Source of the DNA: JAMXLJ01 sp036558745
Lineage (GTDB): Bacteria; Actinomycetota; Acidimicrobiia; IMCC26256; JAMXLJ01
DNA length: 64,000 nucleotides
Reading direction: 5' to 3'
Assembly (NCBI GenBank): GCA_036558745.1
Contig: DATBEZ010000038.1
Span: forward strand, 11,873-75,872
Position 1 is the stretch's first letter, and every line of letters starts with the position of its first letter. The notes under the pieces are model-generated. The model ran no database searches, was not told the origin of the DNA, and was given only the letters and a program-made list of their open reading frames with translations. Below, piece after piece: positions 42,117-51,158 of this stretch. Position numbers and translations under genes: made by a program.

Positions 42117-42803
42117 TCAGTTCGGCTGGGCGCCGAGCACGTAGTTCGCCGGTGGCAGCACGGTGACCGTTGCGCGCCACCCGATCGCAGCCAAGCGGGC
42201 TTCCAGGTCTCGGGGTGCGTACGCCACCTTGACGATCGTGAATTCGCGGCCGTCGGGAAGCCGCCTCTGTTCGCCACCGCCCGTGGGATCTTCGGCGAAC
42301 CGCACGGTGCCCTCATCGTCCCGTATGCCGTCGTCGACCATGACGACGTGCCCTCCGGGAGCAAGCGCGTCCCGCACCATCGACCAGAACGGCTGGAAGC
42401 GACCGGCCGGGACGTGCGACAGCCAGTATCCGGCGAAGATCAGGTCGTAGCGATCGTCCGGCTGATACTCGAAGAGGTCCGCGACGACGTAGTCGACTCG
42501 TTCCTTGCCGTGACGCGAACGACTGACCTCGTGCAGTTCGGCGGAGATGTCGATCGCCGTGACGTGCTGGCAGACGTCGAGCAGCGGTCCGGTCCACCGG
42601 CCCGGGCCCGACCCGAGCTCGAGACATCGGGCGCTCGGCGGGCAATGGGTCTGCACGATCGCTTCGAGTGCAGGGTCTTCGAAGTACGCGCGCAGCAGTT
42701 CCTGCACCCCGGGGTCTTCCCGACCCGGAGGCCCTTGGAGCGCGTGCGCGCGGTAGAACTCGATCTGGTCGCGGATGCGTGCCTGATCGTCGCCATCCGT
42801 CAT
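42117..42803 (-). CDS. class I SAM-dependent methyltransferase
   Basis: A 228-residue enzyme with motif I LELGSGPGRWTG, acidic strand VTAIDISAELHEV, YDLIFAGYWLSHVPA and DALAPGGHVVMVDDG. The N-terminal helices DQIEFYRAHA suggest a small-molecule or lipid substrate. The ATG is six bases after TACGCT (42815-42810), a -10 box identical to that of the ABC ATPase. Divergent from the secreted propeller gene. Confidence 0.9.
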   Translation of the reverse strand: MTDGDDQARIRDQIEFYRAHALQGPPGREDPGVQELLRAYFEDPALEAIVQTHCPPSARCLELGSGPGRWTGPLLDVCQHVTAIDISAELHEVSRSRHGKERVDYVVADLFEYQPDDRYDLIFAGYWLSHVPAGRFQPFWSMVRDALAPGGHVVMVDDGIRDDEGTVRFAEDPTGGGEQRRLPDGREFTIVKVAYAPRDLEARLAAIGWRATVTVLPPANYVLGAQPN

Positions 42804-42942
42804 GCGCGGAGCGTACGAGTGAGACGACCGACCCTCCAGTCCGCCGGGACGCTCGAGCCGGCCCACGACCGGCCCGAGCCGGAGCGACCGGTCTCGTGCC
42901 AAGATGTCGCGCCGGCGCAGGTGACGAGGGGGGACGCTTGCG

Positions 42943-44136
42943 ATGAAGGTACCGATTCGGGCGCGACGCCTCCGGGTGCGCGCCGCGCTGATCGTGGTCG
43001 TCACGGCGGCCGCGCTGTTCTCGACCGCCACCGCCGCGACGGCGGACGGCAACCACGGGCGCGACGGGCATCACGACCGTGGGCACGAGACGTCGGCCAT
43101 CGTGTTCAACGGCGAGGGCAACAACCTCAACGCGTACACGCCGACGCCGCCGTTCCGGAAGCAGACGGTGATCCACACGCGCGCCGACGACCCGAGGGGT
43201 CTCGACATCAACGGGCAGATCTGCTTCTTCCCCGACGGGTCACGCCGCTTCGTGGCCGGTGAGGACACCGGGCAGCCGAACCCGCCGCAGGGTTGGGGCA
43301 TCTTCCAGCTCCACGGCGACCGGGTGGGCTCGCTCTCCGCGACGGAGGTCGCGAAGCTCACGCCGACGTACCAGCCGTCGGTCGACAACGCGGAGAACTA
43401 CGGCTGCGGGTTCCTGAGCCACGGTCGCGTGCTCACGACCGACGTGGGCAACCAGGCGACCGGCACCGGCGACGGGCAGCTCATCGTGTGGTTCCCGCCC
43501 TTCCGCTTCGGCGCGAACCACTACTGCAAGGTCGCGACCGACATCGCGACCGCGGGCGGCATCCACGTCGACGGGCACGACCGCGTGTACGTCGCGTCCG
43601 CGCGCGCACCGACGGCCGGCATCTGGCGCTACACCGATCTGCCGACGTCCGACACCGCGGCGGGTGGCTGCGGTGCGAAGGACGCGACCGGCGCGCCGCT
43701 CGCAACGTCGGTCCACCGCTCCCTGTTCATCACCGCCGACCCGCACGCGGCCACACCGAACGCGATCGTCGCGTCGGGTCACGGCACGTTCTACGTGTCG
43801 AGCGTCTTCACCGGGACGATCGCCGAGTACGATCGCCGCGGGACGTTCCTGCGCACGATCCTCGCCCCCCCGGCGGGTGACATGCTCGGCGCGAAGCCGT
43901 ACTCGACCGGGACCCCGCTCGGCATCGGCGTCGGACCCGACGGCTCGATCTACTACGCCGACATCGGGATCGTCATCAGCAGCGGCGGCATCGGTCCCGG
44001 GAACGACACCGGCACGGTGCGTCGGATCCGGTTCGTGCACGGCGTGCCGCAGGCCCCGCAGACCATGGACACCGCGCTCGCGTTCCCCGACGGCATCGGC
44101 ATCCTCACCCCGCGCGCCCACCAGGACAACGACTGA
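42943..44136 (+). CDS. secreted propeller-like protein of unknown function
   Basis: A 397-residue exported protein. The Sec signal MKVPIRARRLRVRAALIVV continues to a likely cleavage after TATAATA near residue 34, followed by a His/Asp-rich stretch (GNHGRDGHHDRGHE). The mature region contains repeated blade-like segments such as GIHVDGHDRVYVASA, GTFYVSSVFTGTIAEYDRRG and GIGVGPDGSIYYADI, resembling NHL or SMP-30 propellers. A GAGGGGGGA ribosome site precedes the ATG. The His-rich N-terminus could bind metal; this is speculative. Confidence 0.85.
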   Translation: MKVPIRARRLRVRAALIVVVTAAALFSTATAATADGNHGRDGHHDRGHETSAIVFNGEGNNLNAYTPTPPFRKQTVIHTRADDPRGLDINGQICFFPDGSRRFVAGEDTGQPNPPQGWGIFQLHGDRVGSLSATEVAKLTPTYQPSVDNAENYGCGFLSHGRVLTTDVGNQATGTGDGQLIVWFPPFRFGANHYCKVATDIATAGGIHVDGHDRVYVASARAPTAGIWRYTDLPTSDTAAGGCGAKDATGAPLATSVHRSLFITADPHAATPNAIVASGHGTFYVSSVFTGTIAEYDRRGTFLRTILAPPAGDMLGAKPYSTGTPLGIGVGPDGSIYYADIGIVISSGGIGPGNDTGTVRRIRFVHGVPQAPQTMDTALAFPDGIGILTPRAHQDND

Positions 44137-44182
44137 CGGGACGGCACCACACTCCGACCACACCCTCACCCCACCCGCGCCA

Positions 44183-44226
44183 GTTGGGACACGAACCGGC
44201 GCTCCGACACCGGATCGTGTCCCAAC
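44183..44226. terminator. GTTGGGAC-family hairpin between convergent genes
   Basis: Arms GTTGGGACACGA and TCGTGTCCCAAC (44183-44194 with 44215-44226) pair perfectly. An inner CCGG/CCGG pair extends the stem past an A/A mismatch, leaving a loop of about 10 nt. Placed between the ends of two convergent genes, so a bidirectional terminator is the simplest reading. Confidence 0.7.
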
Positions 44227-44243
44227 GCGCCAGGGTTCACATC

Positions 44244-46037
44244 TCAGGTGATGCCGTCGGCGCGGCAGGCGTTCGCCGCGGCGCGCAGGTCGACGCTGAA
44301 CTGGGGCGGCGGCTCCTCGTCGGACTGCAGGGCGCGCACGACGACGGGGCTGCCCATCGCGCGGGTCGAGGTGCACGCCGCGAGGTCGGCGGACACGCGC
44401 CCGTCGGACACGAGGACCTGGCCGAGCACGTTGCGCCCGGTGACGAAGCCGAGCGCGTCCGTCGCCGAGCTCGGATCCGCGATCTTCGCGTCGGCTCCCG
44501 GGTCGCACGCGGTGAGCACGACGCGGCCTCCGATCGTCTCCACCCGGTCGACGCCGGCGGGCATCGACGTGAGCCACCGCTGCCACCCGGTGCGGATCGC
44601 CGCGGTGTCGCTGACGCTCCGACCCTCGAACGCGACGCGCAGGCACGACACCGTTCCGCGCTTGAACTCGACCATCGAGTCGCCGGCCCAGCCGTCCGCG
44701 TACTTCATCGCGTCGAGCGCCGGCAGCCGGCCCGCGAGGGTGAGGTACAGGTCGAACGCGCCGAAGACGTCGGTGTCGACCTTGTGCTCCCCCGGCCCCA
44801 ACGCAGGCGTCGGAACCTTCACGGGATCCGGCGTCGCGTCTGCCAGCAGCGGCGCGTAGAAGTCGAAGTCAGAGCGGGGCGGGTCACGGAACGCGTCGTC
44901 GACACCGTTCGTGCCGTGCAGGTTCTTGATCGTGTCGACCATCGGCTCGCCGAGCGAGTACGGCGCCTGCTGCGTCGCGACGAGGAACTCGGGCACGTCG
45001 CCGATGTCCTTGCCGATGTCGTCGCCCTGGGACGCCTGCGCCTTCTCGTACGCGGCGCGGTCGACGCTCGAGAGCTGATCCTTGTACTCCGTCTCGATCC
45101 GTTCGGCGTCGCCCTCGATGAGCGCGGTTCCGGCGAGCGCCGCCTTCGCCTTGTCGGCGTCCTTCCGGATGCGGTTCAGGTCGAAGTACTGGTCCTGGAG
45201 GACGTGGGTGAGCTCGTGTGCGATCGTCACGCGCGTGGAGACGTCCAACGCGGTGCCGCGCACCCGGATGCGCTTGGTGTCGGGGTCGTAGAACGCGAGC
45301 ACGTCCGAACCCTGCAGCTCGTTGTTCGACCCGAAGAGGTCGACCTTGCCGTGCACGAGCCCGAGCGCGCGCAACTCGGCCTCCGCCTGCTGGATGTCGC
45401 GCTTGTCGGACGCGCTCAGCTTGCTGTCGTCGCTCGTGACGAGCTTGCGAAACGCTGCGTCGGAGAGGAAGTCGACCGGCACCGCGTGCTTGAACCCGAG
45501 GCCGCGCAGCTTCGCCACCTCGTCGGCGATCGGGGCGATCCGCGCGTCCCACTGCGCGGGATAGCTGTGTGACGGCGAACGGCCGACGAGCCAGTACGTG
45601 AGACCACCGGCGGCGAGCGCGAACGCGACGACGGCGGCGACCACGGCGATCACGAGCGGGCGCCGGCCGCCCGGCCCGCCCGAGCCGGACGCGGGCATGA
45701 GATCGCTCGGACCACCGGCGGCGGGCGTGCCGGTGAGCGGGGGCGGGCTCCACGCGTTCCCGCCCGGCGGCGACCACGGGCCCGAGCCGGGCGGGGCCCA
45801 TCCCGACGGGGCGGACGCGGACGGCGAGGGAGACGGCGGAGGCGATTCGGGCGGCTGCTGGGAGGGCGGCGCAGGCGGCGGCACGCTCCCGCCGACCGGC
45901 GATCCCACATGGGTCGCCGCCACCGCGCTCGGCTCCGAGGCCGCAGGCGTCTCGGCCCCCTCGATCGTCGCCCCACAGCGCCGGCACGTCGACCATGCGG
46001 CCGGGACCAGGAAGCCACAGCCAGGACAGGTCCTCAC
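44244..46037 (-). CDS. zinc-ribbon, membrane-anchored putative zinc metalloprotease
   Basis: A 597-residue protein with four parts: an N-terminal zinc ribbon C4-x-x-C7...C18-x-x-C21; a long Pro/Ser/Gly-rich linker (about 30-125); one membrane helix (about 128-152, LVIAVVAAVVAFALAAGGLT); and an exported domain with HELTH (274-278) plus downstream LIEGDAERIE, a gluzincin-like zinc site. The arrangement suggests a cytoplasmic sensor ribbon and an extracellular protease. GTG start after GAGGAG. The exact family is not recognised. Confidence 0.8.
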   Translation of the reverse strand: MRTCPGCGFLVPAAWSTCRRCGATIEGAETPAASEPSAVAATHVGSPVGGSVPPPAPPSQQPPESPPPSPSPSASAPSGWAPPGSGPWSPPGGNAWSPPPLTGTPAAGGPSDLMPASGSGGPGGRRPLVIAVVAAVVAFALAAGGLTYWLVGRSPSHSYPAQWDARIAPIADEVAKLRGLGFKHAVPVDFLSDAAFRKLVTSDDSKLSASDKRDIQQAEAELRALGLVHGKVDLFGSNNELQGSDVLAFYDPDTKRIRVRGTALDVSTRVTIAHELTHVLQDQYFDLNRIRKDADKAKAALAGTALIEGDAERIETEYKDQLSSVDRAAYEKAQASQGDDIGKDIGDVPEFLVATQQAPYSLGEPMVDTIKNLHGTNGVDDAFRDPPRSDFDFYAPLLADATPDPVKVPTPALGPGEHKVDTDVFGAFDLYLTLAGRLPALDAMKYADGWAGDSMVEFKRGTVSCLRVAFEGRSVSDTAAIRTGWQRWLTSMPAGVDRVETIGGRVVLTACDPGADAKIADPSSATDALGFVTGRNVLGQVLVSDGRVSADLAACTSTRAMGSPVVVRALQSDEEPPPQFSVDLRAAANACRADGIT

Positions 46038-46142
46038 GAAGTCTCCTCGAGGTGGGTCGGCGGGCCGAGATTCTGTCTCGACGCGATGCAGCGACCGCTT
46101 GAGGCGACCGTCGGCACGCTCGGCCGGGCCGTGCCGGCCGCC

Positions 46143-48407
46143 TCAGGATGCCGCGTCGCGCTCGGCCCGCAGGTTCACCACCGCGGCCGGCTCCAGCAGC
46201 CGGTCCACCGTGCTCGCCGGCGCCGGCGGCGCGAAGTGCAAGCCCTGGGCCAGGTCGCAGCCGAGCGAGCGCAGCACCGCCGCCTGCTCGGGTCGCTCGA
46301 CCCCCTCGGCGGTCACCCGCAGGCCGAGCGCGTGGGCCATCGTGATGACGGCCTGGATGATCGCGGCGTCGGACGCGACCCGCTCGAGCCCCGCGACGAA
46401 CGAGTGGTCGAGCTTCACCGCGTCGACGGGAAGGCGCTTGAGGTAGTCGAGCGACGCATACCCGGTGCCGAAGTCGTCGATCGCGACCTGGACGCCGAGG
46501 CTGCGGATCCGGTCGAGCGCGACGAACGTCCGCTCCTCGTCGGTCACGGCCGCGTGCTCCGTCACCTCGAGCTGCAACAACGCCGGGTCGAACCCGGTGT
46601 CGTGCAACGCGGTCTCGATCTCGTCGACCGCCTCGAGCTGACGCAGGAATCGCGTCGAGAGGTTCACCGAGACGCGCGGCGCGGCGACGCCGTACGCGTC
46701 GCTCCACCGGCGACCGTCCAGGCACGCGCTCCGCAGGACGAACCGGTCGATCGCGACGACCAGGCTGCTCTCCTCGGCCAGCGGGAGGAACGCGTCGGGC
46801 AGGAGCAGGCCCCGCTCCGGATGGGTCCAACGCACGAGCGCCTCGAGCCCCACGAGCTCGCCGCCGCCCAGCGACATCTCGGGCTGGTAGTACACCGTCA
46901 GCTGGCCGTGTTGCACCGCGTGCCACAGCTCGGCCTCGGCTTCGAGCCGTTCCGCGACGCGGGGCGCGCGGTCGACGTCGAAGAGCTCGTACCGCGCCCG
47001 ACCCTTTTCCTTGGCGACGTACATCGCGAGGTCGGCTTCGCGGAGCAGCTCGCCGGCGCCGGTCCCGTCGTCGCGCGACACCGCGATGCCGATGCTCGTC
47101 GTGACGAACAGCTCACGACCGCCGGCGACCACCGGCAGACGCAGCACGTCGAGGATGCGCTCGGCGGTGCGGATCGCGTCGTCGACGGAAGGCAGCTGGT
47201 CGAGCAGGATCGTGAACTCGTCGCCGCCGAAGCGCGCGACGAGATCGTTCGGCCGGACGCAGCGCCCGAGGCGGCGCGCCACCTCGACGAGGAGCCGGTC
47301 CCCGATGTCGTGACCGAGGCTGTCGTTCACGAGCTTGAACCGGTCGACGTCGAGGAACAGCACCGCGATGCGCTCGCCCGCGCGCTCGGCCCGGGCCAGC
47401 GACCGGTGCACGCGGTCCACGAAGGCGCCCCGGTTCGGCAGCTCCGTCAGGAGGTCGTGGAACGCCTGGTGGCGCAGCTGCTCCTCGAAGCCGCGCCGTT
47501 CGGTGATGTCGCGCAGGTTGACGACGATGCCGCGCACGGCGGGATCGTCGAGGAGGTTCGTCACGCCGGCCTCGAACCATCGCCAGCGCTCACCCTTGAA
47601 CGCGAGCCGCAGCTGCACCCGGTGCACCTGGCCCGGGCGGTCCGCGGTCCCCTGCACCACGCGCGCCGCGGCGAGATCGTCCGGCTGGGCCAGCTCGCGC
47701 GCCTCCAGGCCCACGACCGCAGAGACCGGGGCGCCGAACACCTGGGCGAAGGCGGGGCTGGCGTACGCGATGCGCGCGTTCGCGTCGACGACGAGGATGA
47801 CGTCGGACGCGTGCTGCACCAGGGCCCGGAACCAGGCCTCGCTCCGTTCGGCGACGTCCTGAGCCCGTTCCTTGGCCCGCGTCTCCCACACGACGAGCCG
47901 GATGGTCACGGCGGCGCCGAGACCGCACAGGACCGCGAGGCCGTGCACGAGCGGCTGGGCGACGAGGCTGGGCGCGACGTGGAGCGCGATGGCGAGCTGG
48001 CCGGCGACGATGCAACACGAGGAGCAGACGATGGCCGGTGCCGCGACGGCGGCGCCGTCCCCGTCGAGGTTGTCGACCGCGCCGAACACATAGCCGACGG
48101 CGAGCGTGGGCCCCCACCCGAGCGCATAGATCACCGCGGTGATGCCCGCCATCTCGATGCCGATACGCAGCCAGAGTCGCCAGCCCCGAGCGGGTGACGG
48201 CAGCGAGGCCTGCGCGACCGTGCTCCCCCCGTACGCGATGGCCATGAGCACGAGCAGCAGCCACAGCGGTGTGCCGGCCACGAGGCCGACGCGGTGACCG
48301 ATCCAGAACAGCGGGAGGCAGAGCAAGGCCCAGAACGCGTTCGGCTTCCGTGTCGCCTCGCGCATCCGCGCGCGCCATCCCCGCCCTGCCACCCTCACGA
48401 TGGACAT
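46143..48407 (-). CDS. membrane PAS-GGDEF-EAL cyclic-di-GMP protein
   Basis: A 754-residue protein. Five or six hydrophobic helices fill residues about 20-195; a PAS domain lies at about 205-330 (HASDVILVVDANARIAYASP); an intact GGDEF motif starts at residue 394 and EAL at 522 in EALVRWTHPERG, with IDDFGTGYASLDYLKRLP in the phosphodiesterase core. The ATG follows a short divergent promoter region; another in-frame start 32 codons upstream is possible. Both enzymatic signatures are kept. Confidence 0.94.
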   Translation of the reverse strand: MSIVRVAGRGWRARMREATRKPNAFWALLCLPLFWIGHRVGLVAGTPLWLLLVLMAIAYGGSTVAQASLPSPARGWRLWLRIGIEMAGITAVIYALGWGPTLAVGYVFGAVDNLDGDGAAVAAPAIVCSSCCIVAGQLAIALHVAPSLVAQPLVHGLAVLCGLGAAVTIRLVVWETRAKERAQDVAERSEAWFRALVQHASDVILVVDANARIAYASPAFAQVFGAPVSAVVGLEARELAQPDDLAAARVVQGTADRPGQVHRVQLRLAFKGERWRWFEAGVTNLLDDPAVRGIVVNLRDITERRGFEEQLRHQAFHDLLTELPNRGAFVDRVHRSLARAERAGERIAVLFLDVDRFKLVNDSLGHDIGDRLLVEVARRLGRCVRPNDLVARFGGDEFTILLDQLPSVDDAIRTAERILDVLRLPVVAGGRELFVTTSIGIAVSRDDGTGAGELLREADLAMYVAKEKGRARYELFDVDRAPRVAERLEAEAELWHAVQHGQLTVYYQPEMSLGGGELVGLEALVRWTHPERGLLLPDAFLPLAEESSLVVAIDRFVLRSACLDGRRWSDAYGVAAPRVSVNLSTRFLRQLEAVDEIETALHDTGFDPALLQLEVTEHAAVTDEERTFVALDRIRSLGVQVAIDDFGTGYASLDYLKRLPVDAVKLDHSFVAGLERVASDAAIIQAVITMAHALGLRVTAEGVERPEQAAVLRSLGCDLAQGLHFAPPAPASTVDRLLEPAAVVNLRAERDAAS

Positions 48408-48516
48408 ATCGGCCGATTTCCGCTCGCGGTTGAACGACGGCCTCCGACGACCGACGGCGCGCACGCGGACCGTTCCCGCCGCGCGCGCGGGCAGGGGCGA
48501 CAACGGGAGATGACGG

Positions 48517-48522
48517 TAGAGT
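48517..48522 (+). promoter_or_regulatory. -10 box for leaderless HMGCS/DUF35-like transcript
   Basis: TAGAGT ends seven bases before the GTG start of the fusion gene. There is no ribosome-binding site in the seven-base gap. Confidence 0.5.
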
Positions 48523-48529
48523 CAGGTTC

Positions 48530-49939
48530 GTGACCTCCCCCGTGCGGATCCTGTCGGTCGGTGCCGCCTCGGCGGGCCTGCGACTCGCGGCGAGCGACGT
48601 GGCCGCGGCCTGGGGTCGCGCCGGCGGCCGCGGCCAGACCGCGGTGTGCGCGCCCGACGAGGACGTGCTCACGCTCGCGGCCGAGGCCGCGGGGCGGGCG
48701 CTCGCCGCGGCCGACGTCGACCCGTCGAGCGTCGACGGGCTCTGGTGGGGCACGACCCGGCCGCCCTTCGCGGAGGGACCGAGCCACGCCACCCTCGCGG
48801 CCGCGATCGGGCTCTCGGAACGTTCGGGCGGCGCGCTGGGCTCGGGCTCGCCGCACGCGGGCGTCGAGGCCCTGCTCGGAGCGGCCGACGCGATCGCCGC
48901 CGGCACGGCGCAGCGGGCGCTCGTGGTCGCGGCGGACGCGGTCGTCCCCGGCCCGGGCACACCGTTCGAGAGCCGGGCCGGCGCGGGCGCCGTTGCGCTG
49001 GTCCTCACCGCGGGCGCGGGGCCCGCGGCGGTGGGCGCACGGGTCACCCGCACCCGTCCCTTCCTCGACCGCTACCGCGGCGACGACGAGCTCGCGACCC
49101 GCGACGTCTATGACGCGCGCCTGTTCCGCGAGGAGGTGTTCGTCCCGCTCGTGCGCGAGGTCGGCGAGCAGCTCGGCTCGCTCGATGTGAGCACATGGTC
49201 GTTGCCCGATCCCGACGGACGTCTCGGCGCGGTGATCGCCAAGTCGCTCGGCGCGGGCGCGCCGACGTCGAGCGCGGTGTACGCCGCGGTCGGTGACACC
49301 GGTGCCGCCGCCGCGCTGCTCGGCGCGGCCGAGGCCCTCGACGCGCAGGGAACGGTCGGCCTCGTCGCGTACGGCGGTGGGCGCGCGACCGCGGTCGCCG
49401 TCACCGTCGAGTCGCCGGTTCCCGGTGCCGCAGCCGTCGCCGACGCGCTGAGCGGTGGCCGCCGCGCGAGTTACGCCGAGGTGCTGCGCTCCCGCGGCCA
49501 GCTCGTCGCGGCCGGCGAGACCGTGGCCATGGGCGTCCCGCCGGAGAGCGCGATGTTCGTGCGGGGCATGGACGAGATGCTCGGTCTGCTCGGGGCGCGG
49601 TGCGCCGACTGCGGAACCATCAGCACACCGCCGTCGATCCATCCGACGTGCGTGAGCTGCGGTGGCACCAAGCTCGAGCCCGTGGCGCTGGCGCGCCGGG
49701 GCACGGTCCACACGTTCGTCGTCAACCAGACGATGCCCGCGCCGTTCGTCGCGCCGCTGCCCATTGCAGTGGTCGACCTCGAGGACGGGGCGCGCGTGAT
49801 GCTCCAGGTCGTGGGCGACGGCAGCGGGCTCGAGATCGGCTCGCCCGTCGAGCTCGTGCTCCGGCGGTACGCGTACGAGCGGGGCGTGCCCGTCTACGGC
49901 TTCAAGGCGCGTCCGATCGCGCCGGCGGAGGTGAGCTGA
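48530..49939 (+). CDS. HMG-CoA-synthase-like protein fused to DUF35 OB-fold
   Basis: A 469-residue fusion. Residues 1 to about 330 follow the thiolase-fold pattern of HMG-CoA synthase/KAS III (RILSVGAASAGLRL, VDGLWWGTTRPPF, ALVVAADAVVPGPGTPFES). The nucleophile loop at 104-111 reads GSGSPHAG, with no Cys. Residues about 350-465 form a DUF35 zinc-ribbon/OB unit with C358-x-x-C361 and C374-x-x-C377. Archaeal HMG-CoA synthase and thiolase are held together by a separate DUF35 protein; here DUF35 is fused and the thiolase gene overlaps by 1 nt. A scaffold or CoA-channelling role is inferred. Confidence 0.85.
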   Translation: MTSPVRILSVGAASAGLRLAASDVAAAWGRAGGRGQTAVCAPDEDVLTLAAEAAGRALAAADVDPSSVDGLWWGTTRPPFAEGPSHATLAAAIGLSERSGGALGSGSPHAGVEALLGAADAIAAGTAQRALVVAADAVVPGPGTPFESRAGAGAVALVLTAGAGPAAVGARVTRTRPFLDRYRGDDELATRDVYDARLFREEVFVPLVREVGEQLGSLDVSTWSLPDPDGRLGAVIAKSLGAGAPTSSAVYAAVGDTGAAAALLGAAEALDAQGTVGLVAYGGGRATAVAVTVESPVPGAAAVADALSGGRRASYAEVLRSRGQLVAAGETVAMGVPPESAMFVRGMDEMLGLLGARCADCGTISTPPSIHPTCVSCGGTKLEPVALARRGTVHTFVVNQTMPAPFVAPLPIAVVDLEDGARVMLQVVGDGSGLEIGSPVELVLRRYAYERGVPVYGFKARPIAPAEVS

Positions 49940-51117
49940 TGGCATGGAACCGGGTCGCGGTGGTCGGCGCGGGGCTGATCAAGTTCGGCGAGCTGTTCGA
50001 GCAGAGCTACGAGGACATGGCCGCGGGCGCGTTCAACGCCGCGGTCTCGGCGGTCGACAAGGGCTTCGACCCTTCACTCGTCGAGGCCGCGTTCGTGGCG
50101 ACGCAGCGGGGCACGTTGTGGGGCCAAGAGGGCATCGGCGGCAACACGGTGCCGACCGCGATCGGCCTCGCGGGCATCCCGTGCACGCGTGTCGAGAACG
50201 CCTGCCCGTCGGGCTCCGACGCGTTCCGCGTGGGTGCGATGGCGGTCGCGAGCGGGGTCCACGACGTCGTGCTCGTCATCGGTGTCGAGAAGATGCGAGA
50301 CAAGTCGACCGAGGAGGGACTGCTGTCGCGCGCGGCTGCGGGCCACCCGATCTACACCCGCGGTGAGACCGCGCCGGTGCTCTTCGCCCCGTTCGCGACG
50401 CGCCACATGCACGAGTTCGGCACGACCCGGGAGATGCTCGCGTCGGTCGCGGTGAAGAACCATCACAACGGCGCGCTCGACCCGTACGCGCACTTCCAGA
50501 ACGAGATCACCGTCGACGACGTGCTCAAGGCACCGGCGGTGTGCACGCCCCTGCACCTCTTCGACTGCTGCCCGCAGACCGACGGCGCCGCCGCGACGTT
50601 GCTCGTCAACGCCGACCGGGCCGGCGAGTTCACCGACAAGCCCGTCTACGTCGCCGGCTTCGGCGTCGCCACCGACCACCCGTACCTGCACGAGAAATCG
50701 AGCTTCGTGGGGCTCAAGGCGACGACGCTGGCCTCGGAGCGGGCGTACAAGATGGCCGGGATCGAGCCGGGCCAGGTCGATGCGGCCGAGGTGCACGACT
50801 GCTTCACGATCACGGAGATCCTCGACATCGAGGACCTCGGCTTCGTCGACAAGGGCAAGGGCGGCGTCGCGTCGCTCGACGGCGAGACGTCGCTGACGGG
50901 CCGGATCCCGATCAACACGTCGGGCGGGCTGCTGGCCAAGGGTCACCCGATCGGCGCGACCGGCGTCGCGCAGCTCACGGAGTGCTGGTGGCAGCTGCGG
51001 GGCGAGGCCGGCCAACGCCAGGTCGAGATGCGCAACGGCTACGCGCTGCAGCACAACGTCGGCGGGCGCGGATCCGGGGTCTCCGTCGTCAACATCCTGA
51101 CGAACCACAACCCGTGA
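49939..51117 (+). CDS. thiolase (SCP2/archaeal type)
   Basis: A 392-residue thiolase. Nucleophile Cys89 lies in ENACPSGSDAF, VHDCFTITE replaces the NEAF motif and GHPIGATGVAQL supplies His336. The last motif reads HNVGGRGSG and lacks the second catalytic Cys of biosynthetic thiolases, as in SCP2-type and archaeal enzymes. It is coupled (TGATG) to the DUF35 fusion gene and followed by a crotonase, so these three probably act together on beta-ketoacyl-CoA substrates. Cleavage and condensation are both possible. Confidence 0.92.
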   Translation: MAWNRVAVVGAGLIKFGELFEQSYEDMAAGAFNAAVSAVDKGFDPSLVEAAFVATQRGTLWGQEGIGGNTVPTAIGLAGIPCTRVENACPSGSDAFRVGAMAVASGVHDVVLVIGVEKMRDKSTEEGLLSRAAAGHPIYTRGETAPVLFAPFATRHMHEFGTTREMLASVAVKNHHNGALDPYAHFQNEITVDDVLKAPAVCTPLHLFDCCPQTDGAAATLLVNADRAGEFTDKPVYVAGFGVATDHPYLHEKSSFVGLKATTLASERAYKMAGIEPGQVDAAEVHDCFTITEILDIEDLGFVDKGKGGVASLDGETSLTGRIPINTSGGLLAKGHPIGATGVAQLTECWWQLRGEAGQRQVEMRNGYALQHNVGGRGSGVSVVNILTNHNP

Positions 51118-51158
51118 CCGCCCCCGAAGACGGCGCGTTGGGACGGGGAGGGTCGACC

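Noticed and set aside
51137..51147. GTTGGGACGG before the crotonase start
   Set aside because: Resembles one arm of the GTTGGGAC hairpins, but no GTCCCAAC partner follows within 100 nt; probably a chance match.
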